Positions 52,825 to 63,720 are shown, numbered from the stretch's first letter. The stretch: DNA of 64,000 bases from Pseudoalteromonas luteoviolacea (GCF_001750165.1 NZ_CP015412.1:434001-498000), one strand, 5' to 3'. Translations and numbers: made by a program. The notes: generated from the sequence alone by a model not told the origin.

Positions 52825-55800
52825 TTAGAAAGAGTAGCGGATACCAATTTTAGCTTGCCATGCAGAAGCACCTTTGGTGATCTGAGAGTAGTTACGAACG
52901 TCTGAGCCTTGGTAACGAGGGTCAATAACTAGCTGACCGTCTTCTAGACCACCAAAATCATATAGTTTTTGGTCGCTGTAGCCAAGTCTCTTCTCAACAC
53001 CCCAATCGCTGTTAAGTAGGTTCGCGAAGTTTTCAATCATGAAGTAAACTTCACCTTTGTGCTCTTTATAGAAACCAGGCACTTCTTGAGTAAAGCTTAC
53101 GTCCATTGTTGTAACCCAAGGCTGAGTACCTGTATTACGGTCAAGTAATTGGCCACGCTCTGAAATACCGGCTCTGTTAAGAAGTGCTTCTAACTCATCC
53201 CATGACAATTTAGATTTTTCCCAGTTAACGTTTGCATCATCAGGACCTGTTGGGATATATGCAAGGTATGCTGAAGTTCTGTCTAGACCACGTGTATCAC
53301 CAAAATCGCCATCATTGTATGAGCCCATAGTGTAGCTAAATGGACGACCAGAGCGACGTTCAAAGAACATGTTGAACTTCGATGCATAACCTTCAAAGAA
53401 CTCAGTTTCATAACGTAAGTTTAGTTTTAAGCTATGTTCAACTTCGTAGTGACCACGGCCAACTAAGTCTACGTTACGGCTGTGAGTTGTAGCGTGCTTA
53501 TAGTTGCCTTCGGCTTGTGAAGCACTACCTGGCGCAATGTCTTCAACATCTTGGTGTGTATAACTTGCTGAAACGTAAAGTCCGTTATCAAATTGCTTGG
53601 CAATTGCTGTTGAGAAGATGATTGAACGTGCATCAAGATCTGAATTCGTCATCATGATGTCGTGATTGTCTTTACGTACAGGGTCATTTGCGTAAATGCT
53701 TTGATAGATGACACGGCCCGTGTCAGAACGAACAACTTCACCGTTCTCCATCACTGCCTCAATCGCAGTATTGTGCCAAACGGCTTCGTCTTGCTTATTT
53801 TGGTATGCAATTTCAGCAGACCATTTGAAGCCATCACCTAATAGTTCTGAATCGAATTCATATTCGAAACCAATCTGAGCACGGATGCTTGAAGGTAGTT
53901 TAAAGTCTGGATCTGTATAAGCTGTGTTACCTGCACCTTCAGTAAGCGTCGATTGAATTCCTTCAGGTACACGTGTGATGTCAACTTGCTCTACATTAGC
54001 AAAGTAGGCATTGATGTCATCTTGATTTGCAACAACCTGGGTGATGCCATCTTTTTGGAATGGGTTGTTAAACCAAACGTTCGGGATACCACCTTGGAAA
54101 CGACCAATGCCACCATTAATTGTTAATGCATCCGTTGCGTAGAACTTAAAGCCAATACGCGGAAGAATGATGTCTGCGCCATCGAGGTTTTCTTGGTTTG
54201 TGTGTCCGTATGTTTTCAGGAAATTCTCGTTAAGGTTCGGCTTATCATTTGATGATAGACGCTCGTAACGAACACCTGCTGTGATTTCTAGATCATCTGT
54301 CAAATAGAACTTGTCTTCTATATAAAGTGCTAGTTGCTCACGTGTTGCATCATACGCTAAATCATTTACATTATTTGAATTTGCATTCATGTATGAGAAC
54401 TGATAGTCATCCCATCTGTTTTGATAAAGCTTTTTGTTTTCAAAATCATCTAAGCTGCCGAACTTCCAAGTACCCATTGAGTTTTGACCAAATAGGTTAT
54501 AAAGACGTTTGCTTTCCAGTTGAGCACCAAAGTTGATCTCGTGATCGCCCATTAAGTAAGTTGCATCGAATGTGAAAGCGTACGTTTCAGTCTCAGATAC
54601 GTTGATGTGACGAATATCGTCACGACCAAACTGGATAGACTCACCTCGGTCACTATTGTTTAGGTAAACTTGGATCTGACCTAAATCTGAATTTGTAAGG
54701 CTGTTGTTTGAAACATCTTTATATGCAAGGCCAATTTCTGTTGAGAAATCATCAGACCAATCTGAATATAGTTTAGTAGCGAAGTTATTGAACTTAGTTA
54801 CATATTGGTAGCGGCTTGAAGCCATAGTAATGGTGTTACCACCCGTTGCATACCCTTTATCGCTCTCTTCGTCTTGCCACTGGTAAGTAAAGTCTGCGCG
54901 GTGCAGGTCGCTGATGTTCCAGCTAAGTTTAACAAGTAGGCTGTCACTGGTATTCTCAGGATCACCACCAAGCTCGTCTTGTAGGCCGTAAGTCTCGTTT
55001 AAGATACTATTGAATCTGTTGTAATCCTGCTCAGAGATATCAAATTCATGTGAAGTACCTGAACCATCAAAGCCATAGTCCATTTCTCTCTCTTGTTTCC
55101 AAGAGTTGTAGTTCACGAAGAAAAATAGCTCGTCTTTGATGATTGCACCGCCAGTGCTAAAGCCCATTCTTGCTTCAGTTTCAATTGGATCTGTGCTTGA
55201 AACTTCAAATGTTTTGTGACCATCTTCGTCTAGCTTGTTAGAGCCAGCGTAGTGAATGATCTCACCGTTTTCGTCTTTAACGTGATCTTTGTATTTAGCT
55301 TCAGAGATGTTATCTACTTTACCTGCAAGGCTAGGCGTGCTTGTTTCGTAAAAACCTGAGAAAGTGAACTCATTTGAGCCAGACTTTGTTACTGCATTGA
55401 TGGTACCACCACCAAAGTTACCTTTTTTAGCTGAAAAAGGAGAGCTGTCAACAGAGATCTGTTCGATTGCATCAAGTGCAACTGGTGGTTGAGCTGTTGG
55501 GTAACCGCCAAAATTCAAACCAAAGTCATCGTTTTGACCAATACCATCAACCGTTAAAGCATTGGTTCTTGGGTTGTTACCTGCAATAGTTAACTCGCCG
55601 TTACCATTAATGCTTGCAAGTGGGTTCAGGCGTGCAACGTCTTTAATATCATTGTTGAAACTAGGTACGTTGTTAATGGTGTCTTCACCAAAAACGCTGC
55701 TTGAGCCGCCAGCTTGTTGAACTAACGTATAACCGCTTACTTGAATTTTTTCGATTGTTTGTAATGGTTCTAACTGTCTTGTAAGACGGTGTGTATCACC

Positions 55801-56106
55801 TAGCTTAAGTTCGATACCGTTAAGCTCTGCATCTGAATATGTATCAGAATCAATCACTACTCGGTAAGGACCACCAACTCGAAGGCCTTTTGCGATGAAC
55901 GCACCTGAGTCATTGGTTGTAAAAGTGTTAATTGTGCCTGTTGGCTCGTGAATAACCGTAACTTTAACGTTAGCGGCAGCGTCACCATTTGGTGTTGTAA
56001 TTTTACCACGCATTGCTGATGACGTGTCAGATGCGAATGCACTTGCTGACACACCTATAGCGAGTGCTAGAGCGCCGGCCACTTTCGATAAGCGAACGTT
56101 TTTCAT
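52825..56106 (-). CDS. Oar-like TonB-dependent receptor with N-terminal carboxypeptidase-regulatory-like domain
   Basis: 1093 aa from ATG 56106, where the signal peptide MKNVRLSKVAGALALAIGV begins; the frame extends 25 codons upstream without a better start. After the signal comes a CarboxypepD_reg-like domain (RGKITTPNGDAAANVKVTV, ~30-115), then a plug with IAGNNPRTNALTVDGIGQND and FGGGTINAVTKSGSNEF, then a long beta-barrel with the terminal aromatic signature (KIGIRYSF). This is the Oar/SusC-like group common in marine bacteria that secrete proteases, thought to take up peptides or other large ligands. S8 and S9 peptidase genes lie nearby, consistent with protein scavenging (inference). Confidence 0.92.
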   Translation of the reverse strand: MKNVRLSKVAGALALAIGVSASAFASDTSSAMRGKITTPNGDAAANVKVTVIHEPTGTINTFTTNDSGAFIAKGLRVGGPYRVVIDSDTYSDAELNGIELKLGDTHRLTRQLEPLQTIEKIQVSGYTLVQQAGGSSSVFGEDTINNVPSFNNDIKDVARLNPLASINGNGELTIAGNNPRTNALTVDGIGQNDDFGLNFGGYPTAQPPVALDAIEQISVDSSPFSAKKGNFGGGTINAVTKSGSNEFTFSGFYETSTPSLAGKVDNISEAKYKDHVKDENGEIIHYAGSNKLDEDGHKTFEVSSTDPIETEARMGFSTGGAIIKDELFFFVNYNSWKQEREMDYGFDGSGTSHEFDISEQDYNRFNSILNETYGLQDELGGDPENTSDSLLVKLSWNISDLHRADFTYQWQDEESDKGYATGGNTITMASSRYQYVTKFNNFATKLYSDWSDDFSTEIGLAYKDVSNNSLTNSDLGQIQVYLNNSDRGESIQFGRDDIRHINVSETETYAFTFDATYLMGDHEINFGAQLESKRLYNLFGQNSMGTWKFGSLDDFENKKLYQNRWDDYQFSYMNANSNNVNDLAYDATREQLALYIEDKFYLTDDLEITAGVRYERLSSNDKPNLNENFLKTYGHTNQENLDGADIILPRIGFKFYATDALTINGGIGRFQGGIPNVWFNNPFQKDGITQVVANQDDINAYFANVEQVDITRVPEGIQSTLTEGAGNTAYTDPDFKLPSSIRAQIGFEYEFDSELLGDGFKWSAEIAYQNKQDEAVWHNTAIEAVMENGEVVRSDTGRVIYQSIYANDPVRKDNHDIMMTNSDLDARSIIFSTAIAKQFDNGLYVSASYTHQDVEDIAPGSASQAEGNYKHATTHSRNVDLVGRGHYEVEHSLKLNLRYETEFFEGYASKFNMFFERRSGRPFSYTMGSYNDGDFGDTRGLDRTSAYLAYIPTGPDDANVNWEKSKLSWDELEALLNRAGISERGQLLDRNTGTQPWVTTMDVSFTQEVPGFYKEHKGEVYFMIENFANLLNSDWGVEKRLGYSDQKLYDFGGLEDGQLVIDPRYQGSDVRNYSQITKGASAWQAKIGIRYSF

Positions 56107-56222
56107 TGTGTTGTTTCCCGTGTGTTTAGGTTGTTTCAATTTAAATTTAATTAAGCCAGCTATGTGATTTGTACATCTCATAGCGGGTCAAAAACTGCTT
56201 TATCCTATCTACGTTTTCAGGC

Positions 56223-56252
56223 CAAAAAAAAGCGAGCTTCCAAAAGGAGGCT
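56223..56252 (-). other. Minus-strand terminator-like hairpin in the Oar leader
   Basis: Read on the minus strand: AGCCTCC, loop TTTT, GGAAGCT (one mismatch), then CGCTTTTTTTT. It lies about 120 nt upstream of the Oar-like start on the same strand, so it would act as an attenuator in a long leader, or mark the end of an unrecognised small transcript. Confidence 0.4.
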
Positions 56253-56259
56253 AACTTGA

Positions 56260-57060
56260 AGTTGGTCGCGTATGAATTTCAATAGATAGGAATGACTGCT
56301 TTTAGTTTTTTTTGTACCAAAGAGTATATTGACCAGGATGAACTAGGTTTAGAGAAGATAGGGGATCCATCACCAAGCGTTTGACACGCGGGTTCACGAA
56401 ATTTGCAATTTTAATTTTTAACAACATTACGTACTGACTTACCACTTTCTAGTCTTTCCGATCATCTTTACAGGCTGACACACTGTTATGTAATAAATAA
56501 ATTGAATTTACCGGACATTCATCCTGTGTATTCAATTAAGTGTGCTTTAAAGTTCGCTCCCCTCGTTCAAGTCAGTAGTTTGAAAGTTACAGTCAAACGT
56601 CCTAAGAACATCATAGAGTAGAACTAATCACCCTTTGGTTTTGTGCAATTATGGGCGCGCATTATAACTCAAGCTTGATTAAGTTATCAAAGTAATTATC
56701 ATCAAAAAGAATAAAAAATACACATATTTTGCGTATATATTTTAGTTGTTAAGCAATTTTTTTATGGGGTACTGTTTTTATTTACAGTGCTTTGGGCGCT
56801 ATATAATCTAGACGTTACATAAGTAATAAGTTTGTCTTATATATATGTAAGGTATGGTAATTATGTTTATTTTCAATGTCGATTTTAGTTTTTTTATGAA
56901 CTAATGCTATTAAAAGCAGCACTGCATGAGCGGTCTTTGAGATGAAAATAAGTTATTTCTATTATTGTGAATATTAAAGGTTTTATTGTTAAATTTATTG
57001 TCCTTTTTTGTGTGGTTTTTACTGTAAGGTTAAAATCATCAAATTAACTGTCTTTATGTT
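56260..57060. other. Intergenic stretch upstream of the Oar-like gene
   Basis: About 800 bp, AT-rich, without a supported gene. It should include the Oar-like promoter. I see no repeat or clear small RNA. Confidence 0.5.
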
Positions 57061-57071
57061 GGTTGGTTTTG

Positions 57072-57098
57072 AACAAGCGGGAGGATATCCCGCTTGTT
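57072..57098. terminator. Hairpin terminator after the S8 protease
   Basis: AACAAGCGGGA (57072-57082), loop GGATA, TCCCGCTTGTT (57088-57098). It begins 11 bases beyond the protease stop on the minus strand; the T-tract is poor. Confidence 0.75.
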
Positions 57099-57108
57099 TA
57101 TTTAGGTG

Positions 57109-58686
57109 CTATTTATAAGCGTAATTTAAAGTAACACCACTGTAGTTTCTGTATCCGAATAAACTAATATGCCAGGTACCAGAACTTGGGTTAGTGAAAG
57201 TACATTGCTCTTCATTGCCATCTTTCCAAGGTCGGCAGGTATAGTTGTTTGAATCAGGTTGCGCGTTGTATCTAACGTAGAGATCCGCATCACCTGTACC
57301 ACCTGTGATATTCAAACTCATTTCTTTTACTCCTTGAGGTATATCCCAAGTGTAATGAGTCCAGCCATTTTGTGTTCCTTGCAAATTAGGTAATGACCCA
57401 TTTACTGGTTTAACATCTCCCGGGTTTCCGGGATCGCCACCACCTTGACAACCATTGGCTGATAAGTAGTCAGATGCGCTTCTTGCTTGTGCAATACCGT
57501 GACCATAATAAATGTCATACCCTGCTGCACCCTTGTCTTTGGCTGTTGCATTTATCGCGGCACGTATTTCTTGGTTTGTACATTGCGTATGATGACTCCA
57601 AACTAATGCTGCAACACCGGCAACATGAGGTGATGCCATAGAAGTACCGCTTAAACTTCTATAAGTGTTGGTTGGATAGGTAGAGTTAACGTTTGAACCA
57701 GGTCCTGATATTTCAATTTGATCATTGTACTGTGAGAATGAAGAGCGTGATTCATTGGATGTCACAGAAGCAACTGAGATCACAGAATTATACGACGCAG
57801 GGTATGACTTTGTTCCGTTGCCGTCGTTACCCGCTGCTGCAACTAACATCATACCGCCATTAACAAAGTTCTGCATTGCAGTATTCTCTGTATTTGAGTA
57901 ATTCCCACCTCCCAAACTCATATTCACGACGTCTGAACCTGCGTCTTTACATTGTTGAATCGCGTTAATTAGATTTGACGCGTAAGTCCACTGACCGTTG
58001 TCATCAAAAATCTTTACAATATGCAGATCTACACCAGGGTAAACACCTACGACACCTTGATTATTGTTCTCAGCTGCAATGGTACCTGCCACATGTGTAC
58101 CGTGGCCATTTCCATCATTATTCCATCTGCCCACTGCATTATTATTAGCAACGCCTGTTACATTACCATAAGGTAAATCTGGATGGCCTAAGTTATAACC
58201 CGTGTCTATAACACATACTTTTCTTGCTGAGGTGTTAGTTTGTGAAAGTTGATTCCCTTGTACCATGTTTATGCCATATGGTGTGCTTTGTGCGTAAGGT
58301 ACAATAGAATCTTGAGAGGCTGTTTTTGACAGGTAACGTTTTGGGTCAATTTCGATTGATTCCACAGAGGACATTTTGCGCAATGTTCTAAGACTAAAAT
58401 CATCTAGCTCAGCGACCATGGCTTGCTCATCGTTGAGCGCAAACAATGGTTCAGCACCCGCCGTAAACAAATAATTTAGTGCAATAAAATCGTTAAATGC
58501 TCTTTGTTCACCGAACTTTTGTTTTTTAAACTTAACAATATAACGGTTACTTTGTACGGCTTTGGTTTGTAACTTCTGATCTGACTCGTACCCTTCAAGT
58601 ACCGGTTCACTCGCAAATGTAGGCAAGCTTACTGCGGTTACCATTAGCGTCGTGATTGCTGAAAGTTTAAATCGCTTGATACTCAT
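57109..58686 (-). CDS. Secreted S8 subtilisin-like serine protease with C-terminal PPC domain
   Basis: 525 aa. Signal peptide to ~25, inhibitor-like propeptide (~45-120), and a catalytic domain (~130-410) with Asp161 (VCVIDTGYN), His195 (GHGTHVAG), oxyanion Asn287 (AAAGNDG) and Ser349 (GTSMASPHVAG). A Gly/Pro linker (GGGDPGNPG) joins a bacterial pre-peptidase C-terminal (PPC) domain (~440-525), containing GDADLYVRY and SGTWHISLFGY. This is the architecture of secreted Pseudoalteromonas/Alteromonas alkaline proteases; the PPC domain usually helps bind or is trimmed after secretion. Cysteines in and near the PPC (YTCRPW, EQCTF) probably pair. Confidence 0.95.
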   Translation of the reverse strand: MSIKRFKLSAITTLMVTAVSLPTFASEPVLEGYESDQKLQTKAVQSNRYIVKFKKQKFGEQRAFNDFIALNYLFTAGAEPLFALNDEQAMVAELDDFSLRTLRKMSSVESIEIDPKRYLSKTASQDSIVPYAQSTPYGINMVQGNQLSQTNTSARKVCVIDTGYNLGHPDLPYGNVTGVANNNAVGRWNNDGNGHGTHVAGTIAAENNNQGVVGVYPGVDLHIVKIFDDNGQWTYASNLINAIQQCKDAGSDVVNMSLGGGNYSNTENTAMQNFVNGGMMLVAAAGNDGNGTKSYPASYNSVISVASVTSNESRSSFSQYNDQIEISGPGSNVNSTYPTNTYRSLSGTSMASPHVAGVAALVWSHHTQCTNQEIRAAINATAKDKGAAGYDIYYGHGIAQARSASDYLSANGCQGGGDPGNPGDVKPVNGSLPNLQGTQNGWTHYTWDIPQGVKEMSLNITGGTGDADLYVRYNAQPDSNNYTCRPWKDGNEEQCTFTNPSSGTWHISLFGYRNYSGVTLNYAYK

Positions 58687-58699
58687 GTTTTGCTCCTTC

Positions 58700-59255
58700 G
58701 TTGTTTAAGTTTCTTGTTAGCTGATCCACAGCATCACTTATTCAGCCGTTTGCACTAAATTTTTAATTTATGTGCGACAGGGTGTGTCTGTAATATGTGA
58801 TATACATATCAGTAACAATTTGTGTTCTTTTAAATAACATAATACTTGGAACGGTCTAATGGCAATGTTCTTTATGTATTAAAGTGATATAGCGCTGTCT
58901 TGTTCGGTTGATTTTTGACCAGAAATTGTTGTTATATATGAATATATACTTCAACTTGAAAAATATTAATACAGGGGTTTTTGCTAGATTTGTGGGTACA
59001 TGAATTGCTGTTGGGTGCAAAATATGCAGCGTGTTTGTTTATCCTCGAAAACATTGTTTCAGTCAATTTGCTGAAGATTTCAAACGTTGTGACTATTATT
59101 CTATGACATTTTAATACAAGCATATTTAGCCAGTTGTTTTAACTAAAAAGCTAAGCTTCGACGCTAAAGGTTAAGTAAACACATGTTTAGGGCAATTTAT
59201 CCCAATTGGTATGATTCATTTGATGCCAAGTGGTATTTTGCATCTTTCAAATATT
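58700..59255. other. Divergent promoter region
   Basis: About 560 bp between the S8 and S9 peptidase genes, AT-rich, no gene supported (a 63-codon minus-strand frame at 58932-59123 has no ribosome site). Confidence 0.5.
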
Positions 59256-59272
59256 AGAGGTATCACAAACCG

Positions 59273-61312
59273 ATGAAAACTCGTTTATTTTTAATGTTCG
59301 TGTTGTTGGTTGGGTGGACGTTCAATGTGCATGCAACTTCTACACAATCTAGTACTGCTCTTAACGTAGAGCGCTTATGGCAGATGGAACGGCTCGGTTC
59401 GCCTGTTGTTTCGTCAGATGGAAATTTTATCGTCGCGCCTGTGACTAAGTTTGATGTTGCTAAGAATAAAGGCGATACGCAATTATGGTTGTTTGATGCT
59501 CAAGGGAAACCTGCTAGAGCATTAACATCAGCTAAACTGAGAGCGAGTGAGCCTGTATTTTCTCCTGACTCAACTCAACTGGCTTTTATCAGCAAGCGTG
59601 CAGATGATAAGGCTGGTCAAATTTATATTTTGCCTCTAAAAGAGCCTGGAGAAGCAAAAAGATTGACGCGTATTCCAACCGGTGTGAAAGGTATAAAGTG
59701 GGTAGGGCAGCATCTTTATTTTATCAGTTCAGTTTGGCCTCAAAAAACGTGGATTGAAATGGAAGGCCTTGTAAAAAAGCAAAAAGAAACGAAGGTGTCT
59801 GCGCGCCAGTGGAACGCGCTGCCTTACTCTTCTTTTGATCACTTCATTGATGAAGACCGACAAGCGCATATTTTTCGTATCCCAGCACACGGCGGCCAAG
59901 TAGAATCCATTACCGAGCCTATGGGAAAACAGCTAGTTCGTTCAAGTCAATCTGCTTTGAGTTATGACATTGATCCACAAGAGACGCACATTGCCTTTAA
60001 TTCTAATGGTTGGGAAAACCAAGTTAATACAAAGACCGATATTTTTGTGGGTAAAATTGGCACTAAGCATGTTGTAAATATTACACCTGATAATAATGCC
60101 CCCGATTTCTCACCAAAATTTAACCAAAGCGGAAAAGTCTTAGCCTATTTGAGTCGAAGTATTCTGGGGTTTTACGCTGACACTGCGGTAATAAAACGAT
60201 ATGACTTAAAAGGCAAAAAAACGACAACACTTAACATAGACAAAGATCGTTCAGTTACAAATATTACATGGGCTGATAACGGTCGTGACTTTTATAGTTC
60301 GATAGACGATGCTGGTACTAGGCGTATTTACCACATTAGCGGTAAGAGTGGTAAAACTCGCGCCATCACTAAAGACACTAATTTTGGTGATCCCAAATTA
60401 CTTGGTTCACGCAAACTTGTTACTACAAACGAGAGCTTTTTGTATCCGAAGCGTTTAGTGGTAGTAAATACACGTAACGGTAAAATAAATCGCTTAGATA
60501 GTTTGAATAAAGCCGTTATGTCAGAGGTTGAGTTAGGCACTTATGAGTCTGTAACATACAAGGGTGCTGAAGGACAGGACATACAAATGTGGGTTCATTA
60601 TCCACCAGGGTTTGATAAATCTAAAAAGTACCCATTAATGATGTTAATTCATGGTGGGCCACATAATGCAATTACAGATGGATTTCATTATCGTTGGAAT
60701 GCACAGACTTTCGCTTCTTGGGGCTATGTAACAGCGTGGCCAAATTTCCATGGCTCCAGTGGCTTTGGGCAAGCTTTTGCTGATGCCATCAACCCTGATT
60801 GGCGCACGAAACCGCTCAAAGATGTACAGTTGGCAACAAAATGGTTTGAGCAAAAGTCATGGATAGATCCCGAGCGTATGGTTGCGGCTGGTGCAAGTTA
60901 TGGTGGTTTTTTAAGCTCTACTTTGCTTGGAGATAAACATTCTTTCAAAGCATTTTTAATTCATGCTGCTGTTTACAATATGTACTCTCAGATGTCGGCA
61001 GATTTCGCAGTTCACTCACCTCGTTTTGGTAACTATTGGGAGCAGCCTGATATCTATAAAAAGATCTCACCACACTATTATGCGGAGAACTTTGATACTC
61101 CAACTTTAATTGTACATGGTCAACTTGATTATCGAGTACCTGTAGGGCAGGGCTTTGAGTTATTCAGAACTTTGCAAACAAAAGGGGTTGAATCTAGGAT
61201 GATTTATTTTCCTGATGAAAATCACTGGATCTTGAAGCCAAACAATTCAATCTACTGGTACAACGAGGTCGAAAAGTGGGTGGCGCGTTTTGCTGAGCCA
61301 GGCGCAAAGTAG
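59273..61312 (+). CDS. Exported S9-family (prolyl oligopeptidase/acylaminoacyl-type) peptidase
   Basis: 679 aa with a signal peptide (to about FNVHA). N-terminal WD-like propeller (~30-420) with TolB-type repeats such as SEPVFSPDSTQLAFIS, then an alpha/beta-hydrolase domain. Catalytic triad: Ser542 in AAGASYGGF, Asp619 in HGQLDYRVP and His651 in DENHWI. These enzymes cut small peptides, often after proline or from acylated N-termini. As a periplasmic enzyme next to a secreted subtilase and a large TonB receptor it fits a peptide-scavenging role. Length is normal for the family. Confidence 0.93.
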   Translation: MKTRLFLMFVLLVGWTFNVHATSTQSSTALNVERLWQMERLGSPVVSSDGNFIVAPVTKFDVAKNKGDTQLWLFDAQGKPARALTSAKLRASEPVFSPDSTQLAFISKRADDKAGQIYILPLKEPGEAKRLTRIPTGVKGIKWVGQHLYFISSVWPQKTWIEMEGLVKKQKETKVSARQWNALPYSSFDHFIDEDRQAHIFRIPAHGGQVESITEPMGKQLVRSSQSALSYDIDPQETHIAFNSNGWENQVNTKTDIFVGKIGTKHVVNITPDNNAPDFSPKFNQSGKVLAYLSRSILGFYADTAVIKRYDLKGKKTTTLNIDKDRSVTNITWADNGRDFYSSIDDAGTRRIYHISGKSGKTRAITKDTNFGDPKLLGSRKLVTTNESFLYPKRLVVVNTRNGKINRLDSLNKAVMSEVELGTYESVTYKGAEGQDIQMWVHYPPGFDKSKKYPLMMLIHGGPHNAITDGFHYRWNAQTFASWGYVTAWPNFHGSSGFGQAFADAINPDWRTKPLKDVQLATKWFEQKSWIDPERMVAAGASYGGFLSSTLLGDKHSFKAFLIHAAVYNMYSQMSADFAVHSPRFGNYWEQPDIYKKISPHYYAENFDTPTLIVHGQLDYRVPVGQGFELFRTLQTKGVESRMIYFPDENHWILKPNNSIYWYNEVEKWVARFAEPGAK

Positions 61313-61510
61313 TCGCTGAGTAATTAAAGTTAAAATAAAATGCAATTTTTGTAGATAACGAGATGGGTCAATGTGCGAATTTAGTTATTAAAGACTTTTT
61401 AAAGGCAAGATTGTACTGTTCATGACCATTTCATGTTATGTGATCTTGCTTTTAAGATAGCGTTGCGACCAATTTACTCAAATCTCAGTAGCCAAAAAGT
61501 CATATATTTA

Positions 61511-61539
61511 AGAGCGCCTAAACGACCTTTAGGCGCTCT
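61511..61539. terminator. Bidirectional terminator
   Basis: Perfect 12-bp stem AGAGCGCCTAAA (61511-61522), loop CGACC, TTTAGGCGCTCT (61528-61539), between the convergent S9 and small secreted-protein genes. Confidence 0.85.
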
Positions 61540-61559
61540 CTAGATCTAGTTGCTGCTAA

Positions 61560-61934
61560 TTAGTGGCCAGTTTCATATGAAGCATTGGCTGTGTTTGTTT
61601 GCTCCCATGTACCATCCTTGTATAGAATAATTGCTGAAGCATTATTGTTTCCAGAGTATGCTCTCACTGTAACATTACAACTTGTACCGCCGTTACATCT
61701 TGCAACGCCACTCCATTGCACCTCTTGAATAGGCTTTGTCACATCTTTTAAATAAAAACGTCCAGTAGTAGAACTACCGAAAGAGAAGTCAAAAGCCATA
61801 CAGTTTTTAGTACCATTTCCCCATGAGTTACCACTACCTTTTGCGTATACATCACATACAAGTTGAGCAGAAAAAGCTGAGCCTGCAAAGAAAGTACCAG
61901 CGATCAGAGTAAAAGCTTTTAAAGTTGTTTTCAT
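61560..61934 (-). CDS. Small secreted protein, unknown function
   Basis: 124 aa; signal peptide to about FAGSAFSA. The mature part (~100 aa) is Gly/Ser/Asn-rich and beta-prone with four cysteines (in LVCDVY, KNCMAF, ARCNGG and TSCNVT), likely two disulfides. No catalytic motif. It could be a lectin-like or inhibitor-like domain. A single gene with its own terminator. Confidence 0.7.
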   Translation of the reverse strand: MKTTLKAFTLIAGTFFAGSAFSAQLVCDVYAKGSGNSWGNGTKNCMAFDFSFGSSTTGRFYLKDVTKPIQEVQWSGVARCNGGTSCNVTVRAYSGNNNASAIILYKDGTWEQTNTANASYETGH

Positions 61935-62860
61935 TTTATTTTCCTGTTTATTGATTTTTTATCGTTAAACGCATTTTCTATGCGAGTTAACAAATTAGTA
62001 AATATTCGAGGTATGAGTCAAGGGTGGTTTTGTTCGTTTTATGACCTTTTTCGGGTAATATATATTTGATTTTTTCTATTTATTTGGTGAGGTTATTCTT
62101 ATTTTTAAGTGTTGCATTTTATGTAATTGCATGTGAAGCATATGTTTTAACTTCTTATTTTTAGATTTATAGTGCAATAATGTGTAGTTTGAAATTAAAA
62201 ATGGCTTTGGGTATTACGCTTAAGTGTAAACTTTTAATCTCTTTGATATTTTTTTTCTGTAAACTCATGAGTTGTTTGAATAAAAAATATTTTTGTACAC
62301 GTGTGATGCTTAAAGCACAGTGACTGAGTACCTTTTTTAGCTAAACTACATTTTTGCGTTGTTTTTTTGTTGTTTATCTGTTGTTTTCGGATATCTGAGG
62401 TCAGTCTATGAAAATTGGCTAACATATTTGTTGAATCACGTATTGTGTTAAGTCTGGTGCGAGTCATTTCGCCCATTATCTGTTCGTCAATATCTCTTTT
62501 ATTCTTCTAACGTTATAATTCATGTCATAAATAAAAAAATCTATAAAGCAACAATGTATGTGAATGAAGGTTTATTTTACGGATTTGTTATGTCTAAAAA
62601 TTGACGGGAAGATGAAATATAGGGTGTCCTGACTTTTCCTATAATTGTTTAATTACCTGTGTCACCTTAGAAGCGCTATTAAAATACTTATCAGCAAATA
62701 AAGATTACTTTTTAATTGTCTATTCGCATACAAAAAGCATTGAGCTATTGTTCATTTTACATATTAAATAGAGGGTCTAATGGCCCCTTTATGGTTACAA
62801 AATATTTCTAAGCAACACTAAGTTAAATGTTTCTGATAAGTTGTAGGTTGTTATTTAAAT
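61935..62860. other. AT-rich intergenic stretch
   Basis: About 925 bp without a supported gene; an 80-codon minus-strand frame (62234-62476) is AT-driven. No hairpin with T-tract or repeats recognised. Confidence 0.5.
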
Positions 62861-62877
62861 TTAATAAGGCCATCACA

Positions 62878-63720
62878 ATGAAAAAACTTGCAATTGCCTT
62901 CGCTGCAACTGCTCTAACTGGCTGCTCAGTATCGATCAATGAAAAGAGCTTTATCAGACAGGATGATACAGTTACACCTTACACAAAAGAGTTTATCACT
63001 AAAGTGGATCAGATAACTCCTAACCATGTTATTAACATGATTTCTATACCGCTTCGTGATGAGGGCGTTGAGCTGCACGGAGTGCATTTAGACAACCCCA
63101 ATACAAATAACACAATTTTGTATATCCCTGGAAATGGGATGAGTATTGAAAACTCTGCAGAGAAAGCATTGGTGGAGTTAGCTCAATATAATCTTGATAT
63201 TGTTGTGTTTGATCGACGAGGGTTGGGGGCCAGCAATGGAACTTCTACAATTGCAAGTTTAGTTAAGGATGCTCAACTTACTTTTGATTATACACAGCGT
63301 CAACTACAAGCAGATAAAATAGTTGTACATGGATTTTCATTAGGTAGTTTCGTTGCTGCTCAAGTTGCTAAAACTAAGCCTATTGATGGGTTAGTCATGC
63401 AAGGCTCTGCGACAAATATTAGTGAGTGGATAGATAAAGCGGTCCCTTGGTATAAAAAGTTGCTTGTTGATGTCCAAGTGGATGACGTTTTTTTCACTGT
63501 TGATAATAAGGAGGTAGTAAGTCAGTTTTACTCAGGACCTTTATTAGTTATTGGTGGTGGCGAAGATAAACAAACACCAGTTTCTCTATCACATGCCTTG
63601 TACTCTGCCAGTAAAAGTAAGGACAAGGAAATCGTGATCTCTGATGAAGCGGGTCATTATCAAATGTTTGAAGATAAACAAGTACGTCGTTCCTATGATG
63701 ATTTTGTTATGAGCCTATAG
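62878..63720 (+). CDS. Lipoprotein alpha/beta hydrolase
   Basis: 280 aa from ATG 62878, which gives a lipoprotein signal MKKLAIAFAATALTGC (Cys16); a longer frame from 62827 would bury it. Fold motifs: ILYIPGNGMS (oxyanion region), VFDRRGLGASNG, HGFSLGSF with nucleophile Ser, GGGEDKQTPV (Asp) and EAGHYQMF (His). This is the BAAT/DUF-type esterase layout. Likely an outer- or inner-membrane-anchored esterase or peptidase; substrate unknown. Convergent with the small peptide gene at the right edge. Confidence 0.85.
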   Translation: MKKLAIAFAATALTGCSVSINEKSFIRQDDTVTPYTKEFITKVDQITPNHVINMISIPLRDEGVELHGVHLDNPNTNNTILYIPGNGMSIENSAEKALVELAQYNLDIVVFDRRGLGASNGTSTIASLVKDAQLTFDYTQRQLQADKIVVHGFSLGSFVAAQVAKTKPIDGLVMQGSATNISEWIDKAVPWYKKLLVDVQVDDVFFTVDNKEVVSQFYSGPLLVIGGGEDKQTPVSLSHALYSASKSKDKEIVISDEAGHYQMFEDKQVRRSYDDFVMSL

